64,000 bases of DNA from contig JANQNA010000007.1 of assembly GCA_028279825.1 (NCBI GenBank), forward strand, positions 183,877 through 247,876, given 5' to 3'. The DNA is from an archaeon (GTDB lineage Archaea; Aenigmatarchaeota; Aenigmatarchaeia; GW2011-AR5). Both the position numbers and the translations under genes were made by a program. A model generated the notes under the pieces. That model did not search any database. It saw only the letters and a program-made list of their open reading frames with translations, and was not told where the DNA came from. This document shows, one piece after another, positions 23,689-32,333 of the stretch (its first letter is position 1; the number at the start of each line of letters is the position of its first letter).

Positions 23689-24846
23689 ATGGCCTTGGAA
23701 ATACAGATTCTTTTTGATATCGCCATAATACTTATTGCGGCAAAGATATTGGGTGAAATAACGGACAGGCTCAAGATTTCTTCACTTGTTGGCGAGGTTT
23801 TAGGCGGTCTTATTGTCGGGCCGATACTTTTGTTGGTCCAGCCGAATGATTTTTTAGCCCAGCTGGCGAATCTTGGCGTTCTATTTCTGGTCTTTATAAT
23901 CGGACTGAACACGAAGTTTGACGACCTGAAAAGAGACGTCTACAAAGGCAGTACACTGGCCGTGGCTGGTGCGCTGCTTTCTTTGGCGGCAGGTTTTGTG
24001 TTAGGATTCTATATATTCGGATCTTTGGATGTTGCCATTGTTGTCGGCGTGGCTGTAGCTTCGACAAGCACGGCTATTTCGTTAAGGTCACTGATAGACG
24101 TGGGTGAGTTCAGAACAGCCCTGTACCACAAAGTTACTGTTTTGCTTACAGCGGATGATGTTGTATCGATACTTTTACTGTCTTTCCTGACCTCATATTT
24201 CACATTTGGTGCTGTGGAGATATGGAAAGTCGGCGCATTATTCTTTGCAGTTATCGGATTTTTCTTCCTGATACTAACGGCAGGTTCGAGACTGGTTTCA
24301 ACCACTTTGGACGTTCTGGGTAAGCTGAAAGACGAGCAGATTTTGATTGCTTTCCCGCTGGTTATAGTCTTTATTGTGGCTTTCCTGAGTGAGCATGTCG
24401 GAATGGCCGGAGTTACCGGGGCCTTTTTAGCGGGTATGGCCATGAACAGGTCTCCGCTGGCAGAAAGCGTGATAACACCGAAAATGAAGACGATCGGCGA
24501 TGGATTTTTCATACCAATATTCTTTGCTTACTCTGCTCTAGCGCTTGATCTGACAACATTTGCAGAATTCTGGCCTGTCATAATTCTTTTGGTTGCCGTG
24601 ACTGCCATCACAAAGCTGATTGGTTCAGGTCTTTTAGCCAGGATTTACAGCATGAATAAGAAGGAACAGCTTGTTCTGGGTGCAAGCGCGATTCCAAGGG
24701 GAGAATATTCCATAATAGCTGCCCAGTTTGCTTTGGCAGCAGGCATACTCACAGGACAGATATATACGGTTATTTTGTCGTTTGTCATACTCAGCATAAT
24801 AATAACCCCGATTGTGCTTCATTTGGCTCACAGGGCCAAAGCGTGA
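23689..24846 (+). CDS. Cation:proton antiporter (CPA2/KefB type)
   Basis: 385 residues with about 12 hydrophobic helices. Typical segments: LKISSLVGEVLGGLIVGP, FLVFIIGLNTKFDDLKR, VAVASTSTAISLRSLID and HVGMAGVTGAFLAGMAMNRSPLAE. It exchanges Na+ or K+ for H+ across the membrane. No C-terminal TrkA-N/RCK regulatory domain is present. A strong hairpin covers its stop codon. Confidence 0.92.
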   Translation: MALEIQILFDIAIILIAAKILGEITDRLKISSLVGEVLGGLIVGPILLLVQPNDFLAQLANLGVLFLVFIIGLNTKFDDLKRDVYKGSTLAVAGALLSLAAGFVLGFYIFGSLDVAIVVGVAVASTSTAISLRSLIDVGEFRTALYHKVTVLLTADDVVSILLLSFLTSYFTFGAVEIWKVGALFFAVIGFFFLILTAGSRLVSTTLDVLGKLKDEQILIAFPLVIVFIVAFLSEHVGMAGVTGAFLAGMAMNRSPLAESVITPKMKTIGDGFFIPIFFAYSALALDLTTFAEFWPVIILLVAVTAITKLIGSGLLARIYSMNKKEQLVLGASAIPRGEYSIIAAQFALAAGILTGQIYTVILSFVILSIIITPIVLHLAHRAKA

Positions 24847-24869
24847 AGAATTATGAGTAATTCTTACGC
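24841..24869 (+). terminator. Hairpin spanning the antiporter stop
   Basis: GCGT-g-AAGAATTA, loop TGAG, TAATTCTT-ACGC makes a 12-bp stem with one bulged G; the TGA stop is inside the 5' arm. Probably ends the antiporter transcript. Confidence 0.45.
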
Positions 24870-24900
24870 CTAGAATTCTGTCAATACGACGAATCCTAAG

Positions 24901-24910
24901 ATTTAAAAAG
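24901..24910 (+). promoter_or_regulatory. TATA-like element for rpl10e
   Basis: ATTTAAAAAG lies 29-38 bases upstream of the rpl10e ATG at 24939, consistent with an archaeal TATA box and a short leader. Confidence 0.4.
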
Positions 24911-24938
24911 ATTCTGACCGATCTCTTAGAGTGATATC

Positions 24939-25460
24939 ATGGGATTAAGACCTGGACGATGTTATAGAAAACTGCAGAGACCTTATACAAGACAGAGCAT
25001 GAGAGTTCCTAAAAAGGGATTCGTAAAGGGTGTGCCGAAGCCGAAGATTTCTGCATTTGAATCAGGAAAAAAGGCCAAATATGATGCCAGATTATTTTTG
25101 ATAGCTGAGAGACCTGTTCAGATAAGGCACAATGCACTGGAATCAGCAAGAGTATCGGCTATCCAGGGCATGGAAAAGGGAATAACAAGGGGTAATACTT
25201 TCTTCATGAAAATAAGGATTTATCCGCATCATGTTCTAAGGGAAAATGCCCTCGCAACTGGTGCAGGTGCTGATCGTTTCCAGCAGGGCATGAGACAGAG
25301 CTTTGGAAAGCCTATTGGGACTGCAGCAAGAGTGAGAAAGAACCAGAAAATCATGGAAATCCAGGTCAATAAAAATTCAATATCTACAGCAAAGGCTGCC
25401 CTGAAAAGAGCTGCTCACAAGATGCCTACTCCCTGTAAAATCACGATAGAAAACCTCTGA
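24939..25460 (+). CDS. rpl10e: Ribosomal protein L10e (L16 family)
   Basis: 173 residues. MGLRPGRCYRKLQRPYTRQS, ALESARVSAIQGMEKG, FFMKIRIYPHHVLRENALATGAGADRFQQGMRQSFGKPIGTAARV are the conserved L10e blocks near the peptidyl-transferase centre. Length is normal. It stands alone between the antiporter and an ABC operon. Confidence 0.97.
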   Translation: MGLRPGRCYRKLQRPYTRQSMRVPKKGFVKGVPKPKISAFESGKKAKYDARLFLIAERPVQIRHNALESARVSAIQGMEKGITRGNTFFMKIRIYPHHVLRENALATGAGADRFQQGMRQSFGKPIGTAARVRKNQKIMEIQVNKNSISTAKAALKRAAHKMPTPCKITIENL

Positions 25461-25492
25461 ACTTTTTATATCCGGGAACATAAGTGGTGATT

Positions 25493-26404
25493 ATGAACAT
25501 TATAGAAGTAACGAACGTATCGAAAAAACTCAAGAGTAAAGGAAAAGAAGTTTTTGCGTTAGGTAATGTTTCATTTAATGTCAAGAAGGGCGAGATATTC
25601 GGGTTGCTGGGGCCGAACGGTGCAGGCAAAACTACAATGGTAAACATACTACTGAACGTGTTAGTTCAGGATAAAGGTACTGTAAGCGTGTTCGGCAAGC
25701 GTATAGGTACGGATACCCTGGAAAAAATGAACCTTGTTTCAGGTGATATTAGATTTCAATGGACTTTATCAAGTAAGCAAATACTGGAGTTCTACGGACG
25801 TATATACGGTTTAACAAAGAAAGAACGGGAAAAACGGATCAGCAAGCTGAGTAAACTTTTTGAAATAGACCATTTTATGAACAGAAGATTTTCCTATCTT
25901 TCCACAGGCGAAAGAATGCGGCTGAATTTTGCTAAAGCTATGCTCAATAAACCAAGTCTGCTTTTACTGGACGAGCCGACACTAGGTCTTGATCCCGATA
26001 TAGCGATAAAGGTGCGTGAGGAGATAAAGCGTGTAAACAAAAAATTTGGCACAACCATACTCCTGACAAGTCATTATATGAACGAGGTAGAACAACTTTG
26101 CGACAGAATAGCCTTCATGGATAACGGTGAAATAGCAGAAATTGGTTCTGTCAGAAAAGTCCTTACTTCAGGCGGACTCTTTGATATGATTGTTAAGGTA
26201 ACGAAGGTCAAAAAGCCTCTGGAATTAAGGGCGCGTGGTTTCAAAATAAGAGGTAAAACGCTTAGGAAACAATTGAAGCCCGGAGAAAGCCTGAGTACGA
26301 ATTTATCATTCCTTTCAAGAAATGGTATCCAAGTTTTGGATGTTGAAACTAAAAGACCTACTTTGGAAGATTATTTTGTCAGAGTGGCGAGGCGAAAAGC
26401 GTGA
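25493..26404 (+). CDS. ABC transporter ATP-binding protein
   Basis: 303 residues from ATG at 25493. Walker A GLLGPNGAGKTT, signature YLSTGERMRLNFAKA (S-T-G-E variant), Walker B SLLLLDEPTLGLD and H-loop LLTSHYMNE. It matches the ABC-2 exporter ATPases (drug, polysaccharide or bacteriocin type) and carries a C-terminal extension typical of the DrrA subgroup. It overlaps the permease gene by 4 bp (GTGA). Confidence 0.93.
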   Translation: MNIIEVTNVSKKLKSKGKEVFALGNVSFNVKKGEIFGLLGPNGAGKTTMVNILLNVLVQDKGTVSVFGKRIGTDTLEKMNLVSGDIRFQWTLSSKQILEFYGRIYGLTKKEREKRISKLSKLFEIDHFMNRRFSYLSTGERMRLNFAKAMLNKPSLLLLDEPTLGLDPDIAIKVREEIKRVNKKFGTTILLTSHYMNEVEQLCDRIAFMDNGEIAEIGSVRKVLTSGGLFDMIVKVTKVKKPLELRARGFKIRGKTLRKQLKPGESLSTNLSFLSRNGIQVLDVETKRPTLEDYFVRVARRKA

Positions 26405-27186
26405 AATGGTATAAGGTACAGGCGTTGATATACAGGGAAGGGAGAATTTTTCGTAACGCGAAGTACAGAGCTGTATTATTTTTGTATTTCCCGATCACCA
26501 CGATAATTATATGGGGCCTATTTTCCTCTTCTGTTCAGGGACGTGCTCTTGAAACAGGCATGCTGGTTCTGATAGTTAATGTATTCTGGAATTTTGGCCA
26601 ACTTGCACAAAGTTCTACAAATATGGCAATGATGGACGATTCGTTTAGCGGCAGCCTGAAACATATATTTGTTTCGGGTGTTTCGAGTACAGAGTATATA
26701 CTAGCAAGGATAATCACATCATCCCTGCTGTCGGCGGTGGTTGTAGTCCTTTTGATTGGTTTGTCTGTATACGCTTTCCAGGCAACAATACTTTTGGCAA
26801 ACTTTTCGCTGGTTGTTATACTAACATGTCTTACCCTGATAGCGTCTATAGGTTTGTCAGTATTTGTTGCAGGTATGATACTTGCGCTTGGAAAAGAATA
26901 CGGGTTTCTTTCCTGGTCATCCATACAGATTTTTGTACTATTATCGGCACCTTTCTATTCGATTTCTGTGTTCCCGGAGATTATACAACCAGTTGCATGG
27001 GTGATGCCGTTTACGAATATTTTTGAGGGTATTAGACAATTGATAAGTGCCGGATTCGTAGACCCAACACTAATAGTAAATGGTGCCATAATTTCAGTGG
27101 CGTATTTGGCCGTTTCGTTTCCGTTTTATACAGCTGTGTTCAGGCACGCGAAAAAGAACGGCAATCTGGTGAAAATGGGGAGCTAA
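26401..27186 (+). CDS. ABC-2 type transporter permease
   Basis: 261 residues, GTG start in the stop of the ATPase gene. Six hydrophobic helices, with the ABC-2 pattern including FSGSLKHIFVSGVSSTEYILARII and LSAPFYSISVFPEIIQPVAWVMPFTNIFEGIRQLI. It pairs with the ATPase as an exporter; cargo unknown. Confidence 0.9.
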   Translation: MKWYKVQALIYREGRIFRNAKYRAVLFLYFPITTIIIWGLFSSSVQGRALETGMLVLIVNVFWNFGQLAQSSTNMAMMDDSFSGSLKHIFVSGVSSTEYILARIITSSLLSAVVVVLLIGLSVYAFQATILLANFSLVVILTCLTLIASIGLSVFVAGMILALGKEYGFLSWSSIQIFVLLSAPFYSISVFPEIIQPVAWVMPFTNIFEGIRQLISAGFVDPTLIVNGAIISVAYLAVSFPFYTAVFRHAKKNGNLVKMGS

Positions 27187-27189
27187 AAT

Positions 27190-27552
27190 CTATTTCGTAG
27201 AGATGTAGTGAATAAAATCGACAAAATTACAGCCAGGAAACGCATACATTATGGTTTTTTGGGTCTCCGGCTCGGCTGTTATTGCGAACAAAAGAACAGC
27301 GACGATGGATGACACAAATCCCACTCCAAAACCGGCATATTTTCTGAATTCCGACTCCAGTTCTTCTATCTGTTCCGGATATAGTCTTACTGTTCTTGAC
27401 CCTTGTGATAAACCACTATATATTTCTTTGTTTTTTTTGTATCTACTCGTGAGTCTGGCAGGTCCTTGTACGCCTTCTGCCACTCCATACCAGAATTCTC
27501 TATCTTTTACCATTCTTCCTGCCATTTTGTATGCAGTTCTTGTAAAACTCAT
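27190..27552 (-). CDS. Hypothetical membrane protein
   Basis: 120 residues. A basic soluble N-terminal half (RYKKNKEIYSGLSQGSRTVRLYPEQIEELESEFRKYAG) and one clear TM (FGVGFVSSIVAVLLFAI). The tail ETQKTIMYAFPGCNFVDFIHYIS may touch the membrane. Converges on the ABC permease with a 3-bp gap. No family recognised. Confidence 0.6.
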   Translation of the reverse strand: MSFTRTAYKMAGRMVKDREFWYGVAEGVQGPARLTSRYKKNKEIYSGLSQGSRTVRLYPEQIEELESEFRKYAGFGVGFVSSIVAVLLFAITAEPETQKTIMYAFPGCNFVDFIHYISTK

Positions 27553-27620
27553 GAATTATCTAAAAATCTGATCTTTTTAACCAAAATTCAGTTTAAAAGC
27601 CTTTCGACACAACTTTAATT

Positions 27621-28385
27621 ATGGTTGACTTTTCAAAGGCATTATCGAGATCGTGGAATTATGCCAAGGATCTTAACAGGATTGGCGTTCTTACGCTGCT
27701 TGGTCTGATAGCAATGGCTGTTTTATTTGCGCCATTGCTGTTCATGGGTACGACACTGACAGGCGTGAACATTTTGCAGACAATCGGCGGGCTGTTTGTC
27801 GGTGTTATTGTAGCAGGCCTGATATTCGTATATACATCTGTTCTTTTCACACACAACTATGCAAACCAGAAATCTCTGGGAAAAAGTTCTGATTATGCAA
27901 AGTCGGTTTTCCTCAGATTTCTTGCAGCGCTGATAATAATCGCTATAATAAACATGATTCTTTCAGTAATACCAATAATCGGTATTGTTCTGGTAATTGT
28001 TGCTACACTTATGTTACTGTTTGTGCAGCCGGAGATAGCCGTCAGCAATACAGGCCTGTCAGCCTCTTTTTCAAATTCTTATGATCTTTTCATGAAAAAC
28101 AAGCTTGATGTGGTAATAACGGTGATACTGGCAGCCGTTCTCGGTGTTGTCTTATTCCTTATATTCATGATACCGATGTTCATAGTAGCAGGTTTCGGTG
28201 TCATGGCCTTCTTCATGACAGGTGATATTACTTCGGTACTGGCAGCCGGTATACCGATGTTCATAGTAGCAGGTATCATATTCGTCATTGGAATGGCATT
28301 CACATTCCTGTTCACCAATTCCATAAAGACAGATGTCTATATGCAGCTGAAAAAGGGCAAAAGCCCTAAGAAAAGGAAACGTTAA
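27621..28385 (+). CDS. Six-TM membrane protein with a duplicated helix
   Basis: 254 residues. About six hydrophobic helices after a short amphipathic start (FSKALSRSWNYAKDLNRIG) and a Lys-rich end. This resembles archaeal DUF7847/YIP-like membrane proteins; function unknown. The peptide IPMFIVAG occurs twice, encoded by an exact 24-bp DNA repeat (28170-28193, 28251-28274). It lies 24 bp before the membrane-anchored HTH gene and may be regulated with it. Confidence 0.7.
   Translation: MVDFSKALSRSWNYAKDLNRIGVLTLLGLIAMAVLFAPLLFMGTTLTGVNILQTIGGLFVGVIVAGLIFVYTSVLFTHNYANQKSLGKSSDYAKSVFLRFLAALIIIAIINMILSVIPIIGIVLVIVATLMLLFVQPEIAVSNTGLSASFSNSYDLFMKNKLDVVITVILAAVLGVVLFLIFMIPMFIVAGFGVMAFFMTGDITSVLAAGIPMFIVAGIIFVIGMAFTFLFTNSIKTDVYMQLKKGKSPKKRKR
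28170..28193 (+). repeat. 24-bp direct repeat, copy 1
   Basis: ATACCGATGTTCATAGTAGC plus AGGT, identical to the copy at 28251-28274, offset 81 bp (27 codons, in frame). Both encode IPMFIVAG. Preceding bases CTGGCAGCCG are also shared, so an 80-bp in-frame duplication is likely. Confidence 0.7.
28251..28274 (+). repeat. 24-bp direct repeat, copy 2
   Basis: Exact second copy of the repeat at 28170-28193 within the same membrane-protein gene. Confidence 0.7.
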
Positions 28386-28409
28386 AAAAGGCTTCTTCTA
28401 AGTCTAATT

Positions 28410-28934
28410 ATGGCAGAAGTGCTTGATAAGGGTACGATAAAGGCATTAAGTGCCGAGGCCAGACAGCAGATGGTAAAGCTTTTGGCCAAGAGACCTTACA
28501 CAGCCAGCGAGATATCCAAGCTTACAGGCAGGCATGTGACAACGGTTACACAACATTTGGATATCCTGGAAAAGGCAGATCTTGTCAAGAAAAAGCCTAC
28601 GAGCAAGTGGGTTTATTATGAACTAACAGATAAAGGGGAGAGGCTGTTTAAACCTAAATTCTATTCATGGGTAATCGTATTTTCTATATCAGTTGTGTTC
28701 ATGTTTGTGGGATTTCTGAGATTATTCAGATTTGACAGCATGACAATTACGAAAAATATGGAGGCATTTGCCAACGACGGTGCTGTAGGAGGTGCAGCTT
28801 CACCAATGATGACTGAATCTGCAATGCAAACAGCAAGGGACGTAGAAGCGGTGCCAATAGACTACATTGCATACGGGCTGATAATTATAGGTCTGATAGG
28901 CCTTGTTTATCTGGCTTATAAGCGAATGAAATGA
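28410..28934 (+). CDS. Membrane-anchored ArsR-like winged-helix regulator
   Basis: 174 residues. An N-terminal wHTH (LSAEARQQMVKLLAKRPYTASEISKLTGRHVTTVTQHLDILEKADLV...YYELTDKG) is followed by two TM helices (WVIVFSISVVFMFVGFLRLF; IAYGLIIIGLIGLVYLAY) joined by an acidic, Met/Ala-rich exterior loop. DNA binding is cytosolic while the loop could sense outside conditions. Likely regulates nearby genes such as the upstream membrane protein; this is inference. Confidence 0.8.
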   Translation: MAEVLDKGTIKALSAEARQQMVKLLAKRPYTASEISKLTGRHVTTVTQHLDILEKADLVKKKPTSKWVYYELTDKGERLFKPKFYSWVIVFSISVVFMFVGFLRLFRFDSMTITKNMEAFANDGAVGGAASPMMTESAMQTARDVEAVPIDYIAYGLIIIGLIGLVYLAYKRMK

Positions 28935-28976
28935 GTCATTTGTTCAATATAAATAGGTTTTTAACAGCATGATTCA

Positions 28977-29753
28977 ATGTCAAGTGAACCTGTCCCGAGT
29001 GGTGAATTAGCAGACCTTTTACCGGCGTTGGAAGAGCCGTATTACGGATATTCTTTCTATAATGAGTCTCATAGACCAGCTTGTGATTTAGTTGGTCTTG
29101 ACCATGAATCTCTTGTGCGCACTGATGCTGCTTTCAGTATGTTTCACGAAAAATGCTGGTACCATCCTTACTATGAGGGCACTAGTCAATATAAGTACGT
29201 TCCGATAATTTCTTTTGCCGAGAACATTTTCGGAAATATTGGGGATAAAACAGTAGTCGAGATAGGTGCTGGTGATACAGGAACAATCCCACTTGCTTAC
29301 TTTGCGTCCAGAGGCGCGCAAACTTTTGGCTTTGATTGTCAGAAACCTTCGTCGGAAGCAGAAAAATTCATGAAAGAACATGGTGTGACTTTTGTTTCCG
29401 GTAAATGGGAAGAGGTCGGATCATATTTTCCTCCAGATTCTGTAGATCTTATATATGTGAAATTCATGATACCCAACCCGGAAACCGGCGGCAACTGTTC
29501 GAGACCAGGTAGGGAATATGACAGGCGAATTTCATCTGAAATGAGAAAAATATTGAAACTCCAAGGATTTTTTGTTCTCAGCGATAATAATTCACAGGAA
29601 ACTCCACTAGAATATTATCCCGATCCAAATATACTCGTTGATGATGGATACAGCTATCATTTATTCAGGTTACCTGGATATGCATATGGTGGGAGATTTC
29701 ATATTTTTCAAAGAGACGACAAACCACCGCAAGCACGGAATTTTTTTTACTGA
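28977..29753 (+). CDS. SAM-dependent methyltransferase-like protein
   Basis: 258 residues. VVEIGAGDTGTIPLAYFASRGAQTFGFD near 83 is the Rossmann SAM motif I with the acidic end of strand 2, and VDLIYVKFMIP and EMRKILKLQGFFVLSDN match later methyltransferase strands. The N-terminal 80 residues are unusual and aromatic-rich. Substrate unknown. Ends in a 7-bp overlap with convergent rps2. Confidence 0.65.
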   Translation: MSSEPVPSGELADLLPALEEPYYGYSFYNESHRPACDLVGLDHESLVRTDAAFSMFHEKCWYHPYYEGTSQYKYVPIISFAENIFGNIGDKTVVEIGAGDTGTIPLAYFASRGAQTFGFDCQKPSSEAEKFMKEHGVTFVSGKWEEVGSYFPPDSVDLIYVKFMIPNPETGGNCSRPGREYDRRISSEMRKILKLQGFFVLSDNNSQETPLEYYPDPNILVDDGYSYHLFRLPGYAYGGRFHIFQRDDKPPQARNFFY

Positions 29754-30328
29754 TAGCCGAAATCTTCCGGCTGAAGAGCGAATTCTTCACCGCGTTTTTC
29801 CTTAATCAGTTTTGCGAGAAGCCACATGATAAGAGCGACGGATTTCTTGCCTTTGTTGTTGCACGGCAGAACAACGTCTATGAATGATGTGTCGTTGAAT
29901 GTATCTGCCAGACCTATAATTGGTATTCTCATTGTTATTGATTCTTTAATGGCTTGTTTGTCTGCAGCAGGATCAACAACGATTATTGCTTCCGGCTCGA
30001 AAAAGTGCTTATAAGAAGGATTTGTCAGGGAACCAGGCATGAATCTTCCTGCGATGACTTTTGCACCTATAACTTCGCCGAATTTCTTTGCAGGATCCTG
30101 GCCGTTCTCTTTACGGGATACAATTAACATTCTCTTCATTGGTGCCAGCATGTTAGCAGCGTGTTCGATGCGTTTATCAAGCATGCCGACGTTCAGAACA
30201 GCCAATCCATTAGGACGAACCTTGTAAATGAACCTTTTCATGTCTGCTGTTTTTGATGTCATTCCTATATGTACACCGGCTGATAGATATTTTTCTCTTG
30301 GAATCAGTAATTTGGTCTTCATAATCAT
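29747..30328 (-). CDS. rps2: Ribosomal protein S2
   Basis: 193 residues. [67 protein letters not shown] and [38 protein letters not shown] are S2/SA signatures. Its ATG overlaps the rpoK stop, so the two are coupled; archaea usually keep rpoK-(eno)-rps2 together. Confidence 0.96.
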   Translation of the reverse strand: MIMKTKLLIPREKYLSAGVHIGMTSKTADMKRFIYKVRPNGLAVLNVGMLDKRIEHAANMLAPMKRMLIVSRKENGQDPAKKFGEVIGAKVIAGRFMPGSLTNPSYKHFFEPEAIIVVDPAADKQAIKESITMRIPIIGLADTFNDTSFIDVVLPCNNKGKKSVALIMWLLAKLIKEKRGEEFALQPEDFGYQ

Positions 30329-30534
30329 CGCTTTTTAGGAGGAGCGCGTGTTATTGTTATAGGAAGAACATCCTTTTCAAATTCTTCCTGTGCTACTGCT
30401 TTTGGATCACTAACAGATGTTTTTATCAAAAGAGGCGCACCCATTGATATCTGCAGCGCACGGGCTGATATGATTCTCGTCCTTTCAAATCGTGTTAAAG
30501 TATCATGAAACAGCTTACTCACCAAAACAATCAT
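30325..30534 (-). CDS. rpoK: RNA polymerase subunit K (omega/Rpb6)
   Basis: 69 residues. [25 protein letters not shown] and [16 protein letters not shown] are the RpoK core. It helps assemble the largest polymerase subunit. The first ten residues before LTRFE are non-conserved, and the start may be internal. The stop overlaps rps2. Confidence 0.93.
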   Translation of the reverse strand: MIVLVSKLFHDTLTRFERTRIISARALQISMGAPLLIKTSVSDPKAVAQEEFEKDVLPITITRAPPKKR

Positions 30535-30555
30535 TAAAAGAAAATCTTTTTAAAC

Positions 30556-31329
30556 CTAGCCAATATACCGAATATCCTCACTTTTCTGTCCTTTTGACAT
30601 ATCTGAGAGGACTTTTTTGTGTATTTTGTCAGTCTGTTCTATCCTCTGCTCCATCTCGCCAATCGTTTTTTCCAGCTTTTGCATGTCCACTTTTATGTTC
30701 AGTATCTTTACCAGAACATGGAGAACGGAATCAGCCGCTTTTGGATCGGTTAACAACGGCATGCCAAGGGTTTCACCCATCAAACATAAACCGTCTATAC
30801 CGTGTAATTTTCCAATACCTATCATCAAACCGGATGCGCCTACAATTGTTCCTATCGGATGCTCTTTTCCAAAGTCAATCCCGAATTTTTGATACTTTTT
30901 CAAAAGCTTCTTATCGTTGACAGCACCAATGACTCTTGGATTCTCTACCTGCTGTCCTTCTGCAAAGCCGCCTAAAGTTATGATCTCTTTTACACCCAGT
31001 TTTGTGGCGAAATTCAGGATAGCATGAGAAATCTCATAGTGCCCTTCCGGCGTCACACTTTGGGTGTCACCGGTTAAAATTATCAGGTCCTTGGTTTTGC
31101 CTTTGTGATAGTAAAATTCACACTTAAGCAGGCCAGCTATTGAGTCGTTTTGTAAAAGTACCAGCGGCAAAAAGTGCGGTGAATACAGTTCAGCGAATTT
31201 CTTCATTTTTAGCTCATTTATCAGATAGCCGGCTGCAACTCTTCCCACGTTTCCTATACCCGGCAAACCCTCAACTAAAACAGGTTTCCTGAGTTTTACT
31301 TTGGTTAACAGTTTAATATGCGTTTCCAT
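30556..31329 (-). CDS. PAC2-family protein (proteasome assembly chaperone-like)
   Basis: 257 residues from METHIKLL at 31329; nine more codons are open upstream. KPVLVEGLPGIGNVGRVAAGYLI, LIILTGDTQSVTPEGHYEISHAIL, TLGGFAEG and VGASGLMIGIGKLHGIDGLCLMGETLG match the archaeal PbaB/PAC2 family, which is linked to proteasome assembly. The C-terminus is a short coiled coil. Follows aif2a and nop10 as commonly found in archaea. Confidence 0.9.
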   Translation of the reverse strand: METHIKLLTKVKLRKPVLVEGLPGIGNVGRVAAGYLINELKMKKFAELYSPHFLPLVLLQNDSIAGLLKCEFYYHKGKTKDLIILTGDTQSVTPEGHYEISHAILNFATKLGVKEIITLGGFAEGQQVENPRVIGAVNDKKLLKKYQKFGIDFGKEHPIGTIVGASGLMIGIGKLHGIDGLCLMGETLGMPLLTDPKAADSVLHVLVKILNIKVDMQKLEKTIGEMEQRIEQTDKIHKKVLSDMSKGQKSEDIRYIG

Positions 31330-31379
31330 TTTCTTCACCGTTGAATCGTATCCCATTTTATATCTGGGATCTTCCCTTA

Positions 31380-31538
31380 TTATTTACGGGCTGCACGTCT
31401 GTATTTGCCGAATTTTTCGGAAAATTTGGGCGGATGTGCTGTGCGTGTTTTACAACCACAACCACAGTCTGATTTCATTGTATAACATTTGCAGTCTTTA
31501 CATTCACAATTTTTACATGTGCACTTCTTTATCTTCAC
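31380..31538 (-). CDS. nop10: Nop10-like H/ACA RNP protein, cysteine-rich
   Basis: 52 residues, too short for the ORF track; GTG start overlaps the aif2a stop (GTGA). The second half, TRTAHPPKFSEKFGKYRRAARK, is the conserved Nop10 tail that binds Cbf5. The first half is unusual: KKCTCKNCECKDCKCYTMKSDCGCGCK holds nine Cys instead of the usual zinc-ribbon four or none. The aIF2alpha-Nop10-PAC2 order is conserved in archaea. It partners Cbf5, 10 kb away. Confidence 0.88.
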   Translation of the reverse strand: MKIKKCTCKNCECKDCKCYTMKSDCGCGCKTRTAHPPKFSEKFGKYRRAARK

Positions 31539-32284
31539 TCGACCATCTCAAATGATATTTCAGCATCACCGGACTTGATGTTTTCCAGCTTTTCTAAAAA
31601 TTCTTTTTCGCCTTTTTTGGCGTTCATTGAAGAGTATCTTACCATATAATCCGGCGCGGCAATATACTGTATTTTCAGACCACTACCTTCCGCGGCAGCC
31701 AATAACTTCTTAATAATATTTACCCCGGCTGGTTTATAAGTCTTAACATGCAACCTCGCACGGAATTCGAATTCCTTTTGTGTGATAGATTTTTCAGCAA
31801 TAGCCCTGATTTGATCTACCCATGCCTTTGGTATATCGTTTTCTACCAGAACTTCAGGAGTCTGGATTGATATCTTGAATCCGTCGTACAGAGAACCAAA
31901 AGTATCTTGGAGCTTAAAGCCTACTTCTTCATACGCCTGTTCTAAAGTCTTTCCCAGTTGTTTTGCTACCAGTTCAAGCATCTTTTCAGCGCGCTGGTTC
32001 AATCTATACTCCTTGGTTTTGTTGTTTTCCTGTTTTTTGTCCACTCTTTTGAGTGATAGAGAAATATGATCCCCGTCTATCCGGACTACCTTTCCGACTC
32101 TGGTCTGGCCCTGTTTCACGTACTGGCGGATATCTTTGACCCAGCCTGAGCTGATTTCGGATATATGCACCATGCCTTCACGGTCGTATTCTTCCATGTA
32201 TACAAAGACAGAATGAGGATTGATCTTGGATATCTTGCAGATTACCAACTCACCCTGCTGCGGCAGACCTTTCTTTTTGACCAT
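31535..32284 (-). CDS. aif2a: Translation initiation factor aIF2 subunit alpha
   Basis: 249 residues. N-terminal S1 domain (GELVICKISKINPHSVFVYMEEYDREGMVHISEISSGWVKDIRQYV), central helical domain and C-terminal alpha/beta domain (EFRARLHVKTYKPAGVNIIKKLLAAA...IQYIAAPDYMVRYSSMNAKKGE). It joins aIF2beta (43747-44145) and gamma to bring initiator tRNA. First gene of the aif2a-nop10-pac2 unit. Confidence 0.96.
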   Translation of the reverse strand: MVKKKGLPQQGELVICKISKINPHSVFVYMEEYDREGMVHISEISSGWVKDIRQYVKQGQTRVGKVVRIDGDHISLSLKRVDKKQENNKTKEYRLNQRAEKMLELVAKQLGKTLEQAYEEVGFKLQDTFGSLYDGFKISIQTPEVLVENDIPKAWVDQIRAIAEKSITQKEFEFRARLHVKTYKPAGVNIIKKLLAAAEGSGLKIQYIAAPDYMVRYSSMNAKKGEKEFLEKLENIKSGDAEISFEMVE

Positions 32285-32333
32285 AACAAAACTTCGTGTT
32301 AAGGCTTTTATAGATAGGTTTTATGCTTTCGAT

